A stretch of DNA of 64,000 bases from an uncultured Bacteroidales bacterium (GCA_900316675.1 ONDR01000004.1:30240-94239), one strand, 5' to 3'. Positions 51,293-59,000 are shown, numbered from the stretch's first letter. The notes: generated by a model not told the origin, from the sequence alone. Numbers and translations: made by a program.

Positions 51293-51425
51293 ACGGTAGT
51301 CACCGTAAGGGCAAGATGTGACTTTGTTAAACACTGCTTTGCACGTGTTTCCAAAGTCATTCCCTCTTACGAGGCATCTTGCCCCTTCATGATTTGAAGT
51401 GGTGGCAGAGCTCCGAAGTCGCTCT
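51293..51425. ncRNA. highly structured noncoding element
   Basis: Nested complementary arms: ACGGT/ACCGT (51293-51306), GGGCAAGATG (51309-51318) with CATCTTGCCC (51375-51384), inside it TGACTTT/AAAGTCA with AAACAC/GTGTTT, then CCTC/GAGG, and finally AGAGC/GCTCT (51407-51425). This makes a three-way junction flanked by two hairpins. The strand is uncertain and no consensus promoter is seen. The stretch 51426-51609 shows only a 25-codon frame at 51459 and a T-run. Confidence 0.5.
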
Positions 51426-51609
51426 CCCAAAACAAAAACACAATAAAGTGATATTAATATGGGAAAGAAAAAACGGAAGTACTACATCATCAAATGTAAG
51501 GAGACTATAGTATTATCTGCTGTTCCTATCGCATAATGCTCGTGAAGCTTATTGCTTTTTTTTACCATTGGGCAGCTGTGTTGCACAAGTACCAGTTTAC
51601 TTTGCAAGC

Positions 51610-51912
51610 ATGCTGCCCAAAGAGTATATATCCCCCGCACCCGTGCCTTCGGAGGTCCCAGAATATGTATGGAGCCATCGGTATGATAAACCGTGCATAT
51701 TGACGGGGAGACCTACGGAGAAACCGAAGGATACCAGTGTCAAGATCAATCACCCCAATGCTGAAAGCGCCTTGAAGGCGGCCAAGGCAGCATGCCGGAA
51801 GCGTCCGGGACGGAGGTATGGTAGCAATGTCGAGGATGAGGGAGTCGTCTCTTTTCTAGTTTACGAAGGCGGGACGGTGGTGGAAAAGCATGGACTGTCC
51901 GGAAAGGGATAA
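51610..51912 (+). CDS. hypothetical protein
   Basis: A 100-residue basic protein starting MLPKEYIS at the ATG 51610; a TTG start at 51568 is possible. The C-terminal part (KAAKAACRKRPGRRYGSN) is strongly basic. I know no family. It is followed 6 bp later by a terminator hairpin, which supports it as a real transcribed gene. Confidence 0.5.
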   Translation: MLPKEYISPAPVPSEVPEYVWSHRYDKPCILTGRPTEKPKDTSVKINHPNAESALKAAKAACRKRPGRRYGSNVEDEGVVSFLVYEGGTVVEKHGLSGKG

Positions 51913-51917
51913 ATAAC

Positions 51918-51968
51918 GGAACGGCGCCTTTCCCGGTAGCAACTTCCGGTTCAATGCGCCGCTCCTTT
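51918..51968 (+). terminator. terminator after the small basic gene
   Basis: GGAACGGCGC and GCGCCGCTCC pair with one mismatch around a 28-base loop, followed by TTTATT. Confidence 0.55.
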
Positions 51969-52055
51969 ATTCAAATGCAAATATAGTAATTATTTGGGTT
52001 ATACCATAGCTATCCAAGCCTAGAGATAAATAATAAAGTGATGAGGAGTTCTAAA

Positions 52056-52361
52056 CTACTGAGGGTAGTTGTTTTGATTATTCTGAGGTGGATAATAAGG
52101 TGAGTATCCTTGTGGCGGATAATGGCCAGGGGCTTGATAACCGTTCATTATCATCTGTTGTGTCTGTGCAATCTGATACTTTGCATTTACACTATCAACC
52201 ATAGTGCTAATGAGAAACAGATCTATGAACCATCCTATACCACCCCATCCAAGGGTAAATAAGAAAAAGAGTCCCGTTCCCACCTTTCCTAAGTAAAACC
52301 TATGTATCCCTAAGATCCCTAGGAAGAACCATAATAAATAAGCGACACCCTTCGATTTCAT
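52056..52361 (-). CDS. TM2-domain membrane protein
   Basis: A 101-residue protein with the TM2 domain: two transmembrane helices (VAYLLWFFLGILGIHRFYLG and LFFLFTLGWGGIGWFIDLF) joined by a short turn containing the family HRFYLG motif. The C-terminal 40 residues are rich in Pro, Tyr and Gln (QGYSPYYPPQNNQ) and probably disordered. It lies 25 bp after the M64 lipoprotein gene in the same direction. Function unknown. Confidence 0.85.
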   Translation of the reverse strand: MKSKGVAYLLWFFLGILGIHRFYLGKVGTGLFFLFTLGWGGIGWFIDLFLISTMVDSVNAKYQIAQTQQMIMNGYQAPGHYPPQGYSPYYPPQNNQNNYPQ

Positions 52362-52386
52362 ATAACTGATTATAGAATTGTTATTC

Positions 52387-54300
52387 TTAATAAGGAATAT
52401 TATTGTTTATTACATCGTATTCAAGAAACATATTCCAGATTTCTTCATCTGTGTATTTGAAATTTGGACTAAAACTGAATGATGTTTCTGGCATATTTGC
52501 CATTTGAATAATATTCTTGTATAGTTCAAATCTGGATGGTGAATCATAGAATAGGTATTCTAGGGAGTTGTTTCCCATGAATGAATTCAGTGAAGGATAG
52601 TAATAGCCTTCAAACAATTCATAGATTCCTACTCTGTTTTTATAATTAGGTTGGTCGAGGAATTTCTGCCAGGGGATGTTGTTTTTATCTCTTGTACAGT
52701 TTGGTTTTCCTGAGTCTGTAGTGTATTGTTCACCAAGCCCTCCGATAGCATGTCCTAATTCATGTAATAAAACGTCGTCAATTTTAAATGGACTATTTTG
52801 TAGTACTGGTCTTCTTTTGTATCCTATTTGAATATTTCTTATTCCTTGGTTCCATGAGAATAATTCAGCTAATCCACCACTGGTCGTATATCCTGTCAAA
52901 GGATTAGTAGGAGTTTTTGTAATATTAATAGTGAATCTATATTTTCTTGTATTATAGAATGTATTATCGTCGAAATATTCTTGATATTCCGGAGAAGCAT
53001 TGCATGCTTCAAGTGAAGTGTTTATATCTTTTACGGTTTTTATAAACAGAATATCAAAGTAATCCTTTAATGATTTAAAGGGTTCTATTGAAAATATATC
53101 TTCTATTTTTTTGTTGATTATAGAGGCAACTGCACCGGATTCAAAATCAATATCATAGAATTCATTTGAGTAGAAGCGTATAATAATACCCCTTCCCTGC
53201 GTATGTCTTTGCAGCAATTCTACACCTGCAAGGTTCCTATTTGTGGAAGTGTATTCCTTTTGGTCGTATTCAAAGGAAACGTTATCGTCGTGGAGTAATG
53301 TTAACTTGTTACCTATCCAGCATCCACTGTAGTTTATTGTCAGGTTGTTATTGTTGTTTCTTGCGTTGATGGTACGAAGGAAAGCGAATGATGCCGGATC
53401 ATCCATTATAAGTTTGGAAATCTTATTCCCGGAGCAGTTAAGCTCCTCCAGGCGTCTGAATTCCTCCAGTCCCTTAACATCGACAATACCCTTGTTGGAG
53501 ATATCGAGTTTCTTGGTGTTCATGGCTTCCTCGAATGACACCTCACCATCACCGTCGGTATCAGCCACGGCGACGCAGGCGTTCTTCATCGGCCACTCTG
53601 CGAATACCACGCAGCCGGGAACCGGAGTGGGACCGAGCGTAGGCTGCAGGACCTTTATGGAAAGTCCGCCGAAGTGGTTTCCGGAGTCGTTTACGAGGAT
53701 GGCCGCTTCGCGATCCTTACCGGTGCGGTTATCCTGGAGGGTCCTGAGCTTGCCGTCGACATAAGATACCCAGTCGGCATTGACGGATATTACCGGTACG
53801 AAGTCTGGGATATTAGTGCCGAGTATCAGGGTTGTGATTATCTCTTTTCCAGCCTCGCCGGGAAGGGTGACGGATTCCTTGACATGGATATAGTAAGGGG
53901 TGATCGAGTAGTCGTATTTGGTGGACTTGGAGCCGACGGAGACAACCAGGTTTATCTTGGCGTTTTTGGCCTCCAGGGCGTTCCTGTCAAGCTCGACGGT
54001 AACGGAGCCCAGTCCGGACTGTGCGTTGTATTCTACGGCCTTTATTGTGGCGTTTACGCAGGTGCCGCCGGATATCTTGGCGGATGCCGCGCTCTGGCCG
54101 GTCACCTTGAAGGTGTACTTGGCGGATTCTCCGGCATAGGCGTAGAGCGCTGCTGCGTTGTCGAGTGTCAGCTGGGGAAGGGTTGGGTCTGCAGGCTGCT
54201 GGGTCTGCTGACCCTGGGCGGGACGGTCCGGCTCGCTCTTGGAGCATCCCGCAATAAGCATTATAAACAATGCTATAGCTAAATAGATACGATAGCCCAT
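52387..54300 (-). CDS. M64 (IgA-peptidase-type) metallopeptidase lipoprotein
   Basis: A 637-residue surface lipoprotein (Cys19), start ATG at 54300. Residues about 40-250 are beta-sandwich, BACON-like repeats. VADTDGDGEVSFEEAM near 275-290 looks like a dockerin/EF-hand-type calcium loop, followed by a short leucine-rich stretch. The C-terminal half is an M64 peptidase with HELGHAIGGLGEQY (His513, Glu514, His517) and a later SLNSFMGN Met-turn-like segment. Bases of the first half are G+C-rich, the second half clearly A+T-rich, suggesting a composite gene. It is preceded by a 257-base structured leader. Confidence 0.82.
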   Translation of the reverse strand: MGYRIYLAIALFIMLIAGCSKSEPDRPAQGQQTQQPADPTLPQLTLDNAAALYAYAGESAKYTFKVTGQSAASAKISGGTCVNATIKAVEYNAQSGLGSVTVELDRNALEAKNAKINLVVSVGSKSTKYDYSITPYYIHVKESVTLPGEAGKEIITTLILGTNIPDFVPVISVNADWVSYVDGKLRTLQDNRTGKDREAAILVNDSGNHFGGLSIKVLQPTLGPTPVPGCVVFAEWPMKNACVAVADTDGDGEVSFEEAMNTKKLDISNKGIVDVKGLEEFRRLEELNCSGNKISKLIMDDPASFAFLRTINARNNNNNLTINYSGCWIGNKLTLLHDDNVSFEYDQKEYTSTNRNLAGVELLQRHTQGRGIIIRFYSNEFYDIDFESGAVASIINKKIEDIFSIEPFKSLKDYFDILFIKTVKDINTSLEACNASPEYQEYFDDNTFYNTRKYRFTINITKTPTNPLTGYTTSGGLAELFSWNQGIRNIQIGYKRRPVLQNSPFKIDDVLLHELGHAIGGLGEQYTTDSGKPNCTRDKNNIPWQKFLDQPNYKNRVGIYELFEGYYYPSLNSFMGNNSLEYLFYDSPSRFELYKNIIQMANMPETSFSFSPNFKYTDEEIWNMFLEYDVINNNIPY

Positions 54301-54323
54301 GGTCCTTAGAATTAGTGTTGTGG

Positions 54324-54458
54324 TAAATATCGGCCCCTTATATACAACAAAAGTGTGGAGCCGTTTCGCACCTTTCGTACTTAGGTTCTGGAGGACCCTT
54401 ACAAGGAAGATACGTTCGATACTCCACACTCGACCGATATTTAAGGCCGCAATGCGGC
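54324..54458 (-). promoter_or_regulatory. structured 5' leader of the M64 gene
   Basis: TAAATATCGG (54324-54333) pairs with CCGATATTTA (54434-54443); inside it GTGTGGAG (54353-54360) pairs with CTCCACAC (54422-54429). A GCCGC/GCGGC hairpin follows at 54446-54458. On the minus strand this lies between the promoter at 54563-54592 and the ATG at 54300. Short frames here are rejected as genes. Confidence 0.55.
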
Positions 54459-54562
54459 TTAGGGATATCATGCCGAGCTGAGTGTCCTACGCTGCCCTTG
54501 TAATGAAATTTTCCAGATTTAAGTACAAGCAACGCGAAAACACTTTCGCTAATATGTCAATG

Positions 54563-54592
54563 CAAATATAAGAAAAAACACATAAAATACAA
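54563..54592 (-). promoter_or_regulatory. promoter of the M64-TM2 genes
   Basis: On the minus strand TTG (54592-54590), 19 bases, TATATTTG (54570-54563) is a perfect consensus promoter. The start would be near 54557, 257 bases before the ATG. Confidence 0.75.
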
Positions 54593-54709
54593 TAAGTTGC
54601 AGAGCCTCTTCCCTTTTTGCTCTCTGGTCTTCCAGGGCTAGATTTCTCACAAAGGTAGGGTACAGCCTTACGCACGGAGCCGCCAAGCGTGTGCTTCGCC
54701 ATCGGTCAG

Positions 54710-54749
54710 AAAATCGCGGACATCAATATGTCACGTTTTCTGTCCGATG
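54710..54749. other. long inverted repeat ahead of the AAA+ gene
   Basis: CATCGGTCAGAAAA...GACAT and ATGTCACGTTTTCTGTCCGATG form an imperfect stem of about 20 bp with a CAAT loop. It lies 93 bp before the AAA+ gene and could be a leader structure or a terminator remnant. The rest of 54593-54841 shows no further feature I can name. Confidence 0.4.
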
Positions 54750-54841
54750 CGCTTGTCTTACGCCGTCTGCACCCTCTTTCTTGTTCAAAATCAAAGCCCG
54801 GAGACCTCCGGAATTAAATAACCTTTAATGTATTAAAGATT

Positions 54842-56161
54842 ATGTCGCAAAAAGGGAAAAATAAAATATCGATGCAGGATGAAACCTGGTCAAAAGCATC
54901 GGCAGAGTTCCTGAGCTTATGCAATAAGTACGGTGATGGTTTATCTGATTATGTTTTTGAAGAAGAAAAAGCCGTAATGACATTCATATCCAATGTCGAT
55001 GCGATATTTAAGAAATACCCAACTTGGCTGTTTCAAAAAAGGATAAAGACGCTGCCCTTGCAGGGAATGCAGATATCTTCCGTTGGAGCATTATACTTCC
55101 TATGCGAAAGTTTTATGAACAGCTTTTGTAAGCCGCTCGAAGTGGATAATTGCTACCAATTGCGGCTCTTCTGTCTTACAAATGGTGTGGCGGAGCTTAT
55201 AGAACACAATCTGGCAAGTAAGGTACTTGTAAACTCTTCCATTAATGATGCCACACGGGATGCATACGTGATATCTGTTTGGGTAGCATCCAGATTATTC
55301 GGGGGGCAGAGGCAGCTTATTCGCGGTAGTGAGATGTCGTCGTTTGGTACATACTACAGACACCAGGATATAAAGCCTAAGGAGCTGCATTTCCCTGAAT
55401 CAATGACGGAGCAAATAAACAGAATCTTTGCATCCACAAGTGAGGGGAAGTACAAGGCTATCGTTTCTAAGATAAAAAGCCAGGGCCTCAGGGATGGCCT
55501 TGCGATGTTGTTCTATGGTCCGCCGGGAACGGGAAAGACTGAGTTGGCGAGGCAGATTGCTGCAAGAAACCATCTGGACTTATTCTCCGTTGATTCTGCA
55601 AAAATGGACGGAACTCGATTCGGCGATGGCCCACGAGCCCTTCGCAATATGTTCAGAGCATTTGCCTACTGTTCGGCAATCTCGGATTGTCCTCCTATTA
55701 TGTTTTGGGATGAGGCTGATGCTATTCTTTCCAAAAGGGTAACAGTGTCATATGCTTCTGACAGGGAAGCGAATACAGAGATTAACATTATCCTGGAGGA
55801 GTTGAATCACTTTTCAGGCATCTTGATAGCGGCGACGAACCATATGGACAATATCAGCTCGGCTATGTTCCGACGATTTCTATTCAAAGTCGAGTTTCCA
55901 ATCCCTGATGCCAATACTAGAGCAAAGATCTGGAAGAGCAAGCTTCCCTGGCTACAAGATGACGAGGCTCATACCATAGCTGAACGCTATTCCTTCTCCG
56001 GTGGCCTAATGGACAACGTTGCCACAATTTGCCTTTTGGAATCAGTACTGACCGGTAAGAACCCTCCTCTTTCCTTCATCTTGCGACAGTGCGAAGGCCA
56101 GCAGGTGGGAGCGGAGAAACCCGGGACGAAAATAGGATTTAAGTATAACAATAAAGTTTAA
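54842..56161 (+). CDS. AAA+ ATPase (FtsH/Cdc48-type fold, stand-alone)
   Basis: A 439-residue protein. Residues 1-200 are a helical domain of no known family. The AAA+ domain has Walker A GPPGTGKT (226-233), Walker B IMFWDEAD (286-293), sensor 1 in AATNHM and RRF Arg-finger region. No protease domain is attached. It is followed 20 bp later by a PD-(D/E)XK-like gene, so the two probably act together, perhaps as a remodelling ATPase that delivers DNA or protein to a nuclease. This is a possible second defence module of the element. Confidence 0.8.
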   Translation: MSQKGKNKISMQDETWSKASAEFLSLCNKYGDGLSDYVFEEEKAVMTFISNVDAIFKKYPTWLFQKRIKTLPLQGMQISSVGALYFLCESFMNSFCKPLEVDNCYQLRLFCLTNGVAELIEHNLASKVLVNSSINDATRDAYVISVWVASRLFGGQRQLIRGSEMSSFGTYYRHQDIKPKELHFPESMTEQINRIFASTSEGKYKAIVSKIKSQGLRDGLAMLFYGPPGTGKTELARQIAARNHLDLFSVDSAKMDGTRFGDGPRALRNMFRAFAYCSAISDCPPIMFWDEADAILSKRVTVSYASDREANTEINIILEELNHFSGILIAATNHMDNISSAMFRRFLFKVEFPIPDANTRAKIWKSKLPWLQDDEAHTIAERYSFSGGLMDNVATICLLESVLTGKNPPLSFILRQCEGQQVGAEKPGTKIGFKYNNKV

Positions 56162-56181
56162 CCCATTAAATTATTAACACC

Positions 56182-56946
56182 ATGAAAGAAAAAGAGATTT
56201 TTAAAGTTCTTGTAAAGGGAGCATTCCCCCAAAATTTGGCAATTCAGGTAATGCCGGAGCAACAATTTGGCGATATGCTTTGTACTCAAGCCATGGACCT
56301 CGTACGCGAAGATAACGTAAGCAGAGCGCCTGAAGACAAGATGTACTTTGAACACGATGCATTGTTCTATCAATCGGTCTGGCGTCCTGAGGAAAAGAAA
56401 GACTTTCCGTTTGTACACGTTACAACTGCGGTTGAAATAAAAGCCTCGGCTGCGGACCTTCTGAAAGATCCGAAGATAGACCAGTATCTTGGTGCTACGC
56501 AATACTTCTTCATCGCTGTGCCGGAAGAAATCCTTGAAGAGGCCGTTGTCAAAATCCGGGAAGACCCAGAGACTATGCCGTACAAGGGAATTGTCAATGT
56601 CGACACCGGCGAGATCGTTGTTATGCCGCAGAGGCAATCCCTTGTTTCAAGAGATAGGCTATTGCGGTTGCTTGGGGCAATGTTCATGAGTAAAAAAAGA
56701 CACCCGGGCCATGACACGGAAGGCCTTTACCAACAACTCCCCATCGGCATCAGCACTATGCCCAAGCCGCGCTGGGAAATTATTGACGACATGAAGGTCA
56801 ATGTACAGTATCGGGAATCGGTCTTGTCGGCACAGTTTTGGCAGTACAATCGTAAGCTCTATCTTGAGCAGGACGCGCACCGCAGGAAGCAGAAAAGACT
56901 GCAGGCACAGGGCGTAACAATTACCGATCACGATGAGATAATATAA
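56182..56946 (+). CDS. PD-(D/E)XK nuclease-like protein (MmcB-like core)
   Basis: A 254-residue protein. VTTAVEIKASAADLLKDPKID near residues 80-100 carries an ExK, followed by YLGATQYFFIAVPEE, the arrangement of MmcB-like PD-(D/E)XK proteins; EHDALF upstream may supply the Asp. DTGEIVVMPQRQ continues the core. The C-terminus (about 220-245) is a basic helix (DAHRRKQKRLQAQG). It is paired with the AAA+ gene. Nuclease activity is inferred from the motif only. Confidence 0.6.
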   Translation: MKEKEIFKVLVKGAFPQNLAIQVMPEQQFGDMLCTQAMDLVREDNVSRAPEDKMYFEHDALFYQSVWRPEEKKDFPFVHVTTAVEIKASAADLLKDPKIDQYLGATQYFFIAVPEEILEEAVVKIREDPETMPYKGIVNVDTGEIVVMPQRQSLVSRDRLLRLLGAMFMSKKRHPGHDTEGLYQQLPIGISTMPKPRWEIIDDMKVNVQYRESVLSAQFWQYNRKLYLEQDAHRRKQKRLQAQGVTITDHDEII

Positions 56947-56959
56947 GCAACATCTATAG

Positions 56960-56992
56960 CAAATGTTTTGTAAATGTTATGCAAAACATTTG
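56960..56992. repeat. right arm-type repeat and inverted repeat
   Basis: CAAATGTTTTG and CAAAACATTTG are a perfect 11-bp inverted repeat around 11 bases. The left half also matches the AATGTTTTG-N2-AATGTT word found at 26208. It lies about 55-90 bp inside attR, mirroring the left side. Confidence 0.55.
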
Positions 56993-57047
56993 TAAAACAA
57001 AGCTAACATATTAAGATGCAGCGATTTAGGGTTGTTATTCGCAAAAA

Positions 57048-57101
57048 TAGGTTAGAATTGCGGAGAGGTCCCGATGTGAATCGAGACCTCTCTATCTTTT
57101 G
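57048..57101 (+). repeat. attR: right 54-bp direct repeat
   Basis: Identical over 54 bases to 26085-26138, including the 13-bp stem hairpin and TATCTTTTG. It marks the right junction of the element. Confidence 0.9.
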
Positions 57102-57124
57102 TATTTTGTGTTCATCGTATGTTA

Positions 57125-58258
57125 TTAAGATGAAAAGTACGTATGTTTTAACCAGTATGCGAAAATAGGGTCCTGGAAACTGATTACTCCGGATTTGTTG
57201 TCAAGGATATCCTTTTTTATGAGCACCTTGAGAGATCGGAACGCCGATGTCGCACTGGAAATATGATACTTACTCAAAACAGCGGAAGAGGATAATGATT
57301 TTTCACCTGCAGTTACTGCGTGTAAATAACATATCTGTTGAAAAGTTAGGGATTCACAAAGGTTTGTAAACAGCAAGCTAAGCTGCTCAATCAGAGCCTC
57401 GTGCGCATTAATGACTATAGCTTCTGTACATTCATTAGCAGTTCTCAACCAAGATAGTTGAGCTAGCTGTTGAACATAATACGGATGATTATCAGCAAGT
57501 GTAATGATTCTCCTGCATGCTTCTGTTGAGATATTCTTTCCCGTCGATTTGAACCGTTCTTTAATGAAGGCTTCAAAATGGTCCGTATCAATTTTATCCA
57601 GGAAAAACAGATCCCCGAATTTATAGAAAGGCATAGAAGAATCAGTGAATACTTCCAGCATCATATGCCGTTTACTTCCGTATAGACAGTAGGCAGTTTT
57701 CTGCTGTCTCTGCCAGTGGGCACGAAGTTTCCTTTGAAAGAACAGCGGGTCATTAAACTCTGCAATATTCTGGAATTCGTCAATGCAGACTACGATTTTA
57801 ATGCCTTTTTCTTGGGCAATTCTTTCTGGTAAATCTAATATTTCATCAGGATTCTTCCTGATTTCTTCCCAGTCGAAGTCTAAGGATATTTGATTTGAAG
57901 GGTCTGTTCCGATTGATATCTTCGGAACGATATGGGAAAAGAACTTTTTTGTATTTTCTATCGCTTCATCCCATTTGCTTGCAGTATTCTGTATTATGCT
58001 TTTTGCGAAGATAGAATAGAACTGCTCTTCTGTTTTAACATTGAAGAGATCGAGCGTACAGATTCTGAGTTGTTTGTCTTCTTTTTGCGCAATTATGGCG
58101 GCATTGTTCACAAGAGAACTCTTACCCCATCTTCTTGGCGATATAATGATGGTGTTTATTAAGGACTTGAAGTTGTTGACGAGATGCTTTGTCTCGGATT
58201 CCCTGTCTGTAAAGTTCTCGTTTACAGCAATTTTTCCAAAGATAAAAGGTGTATCCAT
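57125..58258 (-). CDS. ATPase_2-family (archaeal-type) ATPase
   Basis: A 377-residue STAND-like ATPase. SPRRWGKSSL (about 41-50) is the P-loop and VVCIDEFQNI (about 158-167) Walker B. A C-terminal winged helix (about 300-360) ends in ISFQDPIFAYWLKH, a family hallmark. Such proteins are widespread in Bacteroidetes, often next to mobile DNA, with unclear function. It lies between attR and a partial third copy of the attachment repeat. Its promoter is overlaid by a three-copy operator, suggesting tight autoregulation. Confidence 0.85.
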   Translation of the reverse strand: MDTPFIFGKIAVNENFTDRESETKHLVNNFKSLINTIIISPRRWGKSSLVNNAAIIAQKEDKQLRICTLDLFNVKTEEQFYSIFAKSIIQNTASKWDEAIENTKKFFSHIVPKISIGTDPSNQISLDFDWEEIRKNPDEILDLPERIAQEKGIKIVVCIDEFQNIAEFNDPLFFQRKLRAHWQRQQKTAYCLYGSKRHMMLEVFTDSSMPFYKFGDLFFLDKIDTDHFEAFIKERFKSTGKNISTEACRRIITLADNHPYYVQQLAQLSWLRTANECTEAIVINAHEALIEQLSLLFTNLCESLTFQQICYLHAVTAGEKSLSSSAVLSKYHISSATSAFRSLKVLIKKDILDNKSGVISFQDPIFAYWLKHTYFSS

Positions 58259-58279
58259 AATTACTACTCTTTTTACAAA

Positions 58280-58332
58280 TGCAAATTTATTACAAAAAAT
58301 GTAATTACAAAATATGTAAACACAAAAAATGT
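58280..58332 (-). promoter_or_regulatory. ATPase promoter with three tandem 15-bp operators
   Basis: TTACAAAAAATGTAA (58288-58302), TTACAAAATATGTAA (58303-58317) and ACACAAAAAATGTAA (58318-58332) abut without gaps; each is an inverted repeat TTACA...TGTAA. On the minus strand the -7 box TAAATTTG (58287-58280) touches the first copy and TTG (58308-58306), 18 bases upstream of it, lies in the second. Confidence 0.7.
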
Positions 58333-58367
58333 AAAAAATATCTGAAATCCGATAAAATGCGAGAAAT

Positions 58368-58384
58368 AGACCTCTCTATCTTTT
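58368..58384 (+). repeat. third, partial copy of the attachment repeat
   Basis: AGACCTCTCTATCTTTT matches the last part of attL/attR over 17 bases. It abuts the stop codon of the PAS gene. Together with attR it brackets the ATPase gene. Confidence 0.65.
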
Positions 58385-58731
58385 TATTGCTTCGGCTTCC
58401 TAACCTTGTTGGGGATCACCTCGGGCAGCACCATCGACAGTTCCATGAAGCCGGCATACTCGTCGCCGTCGTACCAAGGGGTCTGGAAGATGAGCTTTTT
58501 GACGCCCTCCTTCTCTACTGTATAGACGTTTGTGCGCGGATGCTCCAGCATATCGGCCAGCAGGCTTCTGGCTGGTTCGGGATGGCAGTCCAGTACGTTC
58601 TGGCCGATGATTTCCGGCATTCCGGGCTTCAGGAATGTCTTCTTGGATTTCTGGTTCATGTCCAGTATCGTGCCGTCCTTGGCGCAAACAGTCACGGCCA
58701 CATCGGCCCCCTCAAAGTAGTCTCTTTTCAT
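58384..58731 (-). CDS. single-domain PAS protein
   Basis: A 115-residue protein made of one PAS domain: VAVTVCAKDGTILDMNQKS near 10-30, a IIGQNVLDCHPEPA segment near 41-54 and VKKLIFQTPWYDGDEYAGFMEL near 77-98. No output domain is attached, so it may sense a small ligand or redox state for a partner. It is a host gene just outside the element. A -7 box TATCTTTG lies at 58761-58754 on the minus strand. Confidence 0.8.
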   Translation of the reverse strand: MKRDYFEGADVAVTVCAKDGTILDMNQKSKKTFLKPGMPEIIGQNVLDCHPEPARSLLADMLEHPRTNVYTVEKEGVKKLIFQTPWYDGDEYAGFMELSMVLPEVIPNKVRKPKQ

Positions 58732-58795
58732 GGTTTTCTACATCTTAGTGTAACAAAGATAAAATTTTTTGAGATACAATCTATTGACAAAACCA

Positions 58796-58825
58796 TTGCG
58801 AGTTTCAAAAATAGCCGTACCTTTG
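58796..58825 (+). promoter_or_regulatory. consensus promoter of a short RNA / leader
   Basis: TTG at 58796-58798, 19 bases and TACCTTTG at 58818-58825 form a perfect promoter. Transcription would start near 58831. Confidence 0.75.
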
Positions 58826-58830
58826 CATTT

Positions 58831-58930
58831 GGAATCGTCGCAGGGAATTCGGGCAGAAGGGACGACAACCCTCTCAAGGAAACTTGATGCGAGCCCTAAA
58901 GTCAGCGTCCCAGGCTGGCTTTTTTTATTT
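58831..58930 (+). ncRNA. candidate small RNA or attenuator ending in a terminator
   Basis: About 100 bases from a consensus promoter to a rho-independent terminator (AGTCAGC, GTCCCAG, GCTGGCT, then T-runs, 58900-58930). Upstream parts can fold alternatively: GGGACG (near 58859) with CGTCCC (near 58906-58911), enclosing CTCTCAAG-GAAA-CTTG. The GGGACG/CGTCCC pairing competes with the terminator stem, as in riboswitches. It lies just before the deiminase gene. Confidence 0.5.
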
Positions 58931-59000
58931 TTTTGCTACCTTTCGGGCAGAATTCAAAGAACGTGAACAAAGCGTTAACAAGAGCGATTATAAAGCGATA

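Larger units (their letters stand above)
26085..57101. mobile_element. integrative element (about 31 kb) with defence cargo
   Basis: Bounded by perfect 54-bp direct repeats (26085-26138 and 57048-57101). The left end carries a tyrosine recombinase directly inside the repeat, then a repressor, a divergent promoter switch, an excisionase-like gene and a MobV relic. The cargo is a BREX-like operon, nuclease-like genes, an M64 peptidase lipoprotein and an AAA+/PD-(D/E)XK pair. No full relaxase, conjugation or capsid gene is present, so it probably needs a helper to move between cells. Confidence 0.85.

Noticed and set aside
51293..51425. Retron msr-msd RNA
   Set aside because: No reverse transcriptase gene is near, and the branched fold has no msr/msd hallmark that I can point to.
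51242..51430. A 62-codon minus-strand frame over the structured element
   Set aside because: The strong nested base pairing explains the sequence better, and no promoter or downstream gene supports translation.
54338..54702. Short minus-strand frames of 64 and 71 codons upstream of the M64 gene
   Set aside because: They overlap the structured leader and promoter and are better explained as noncoding sequence.
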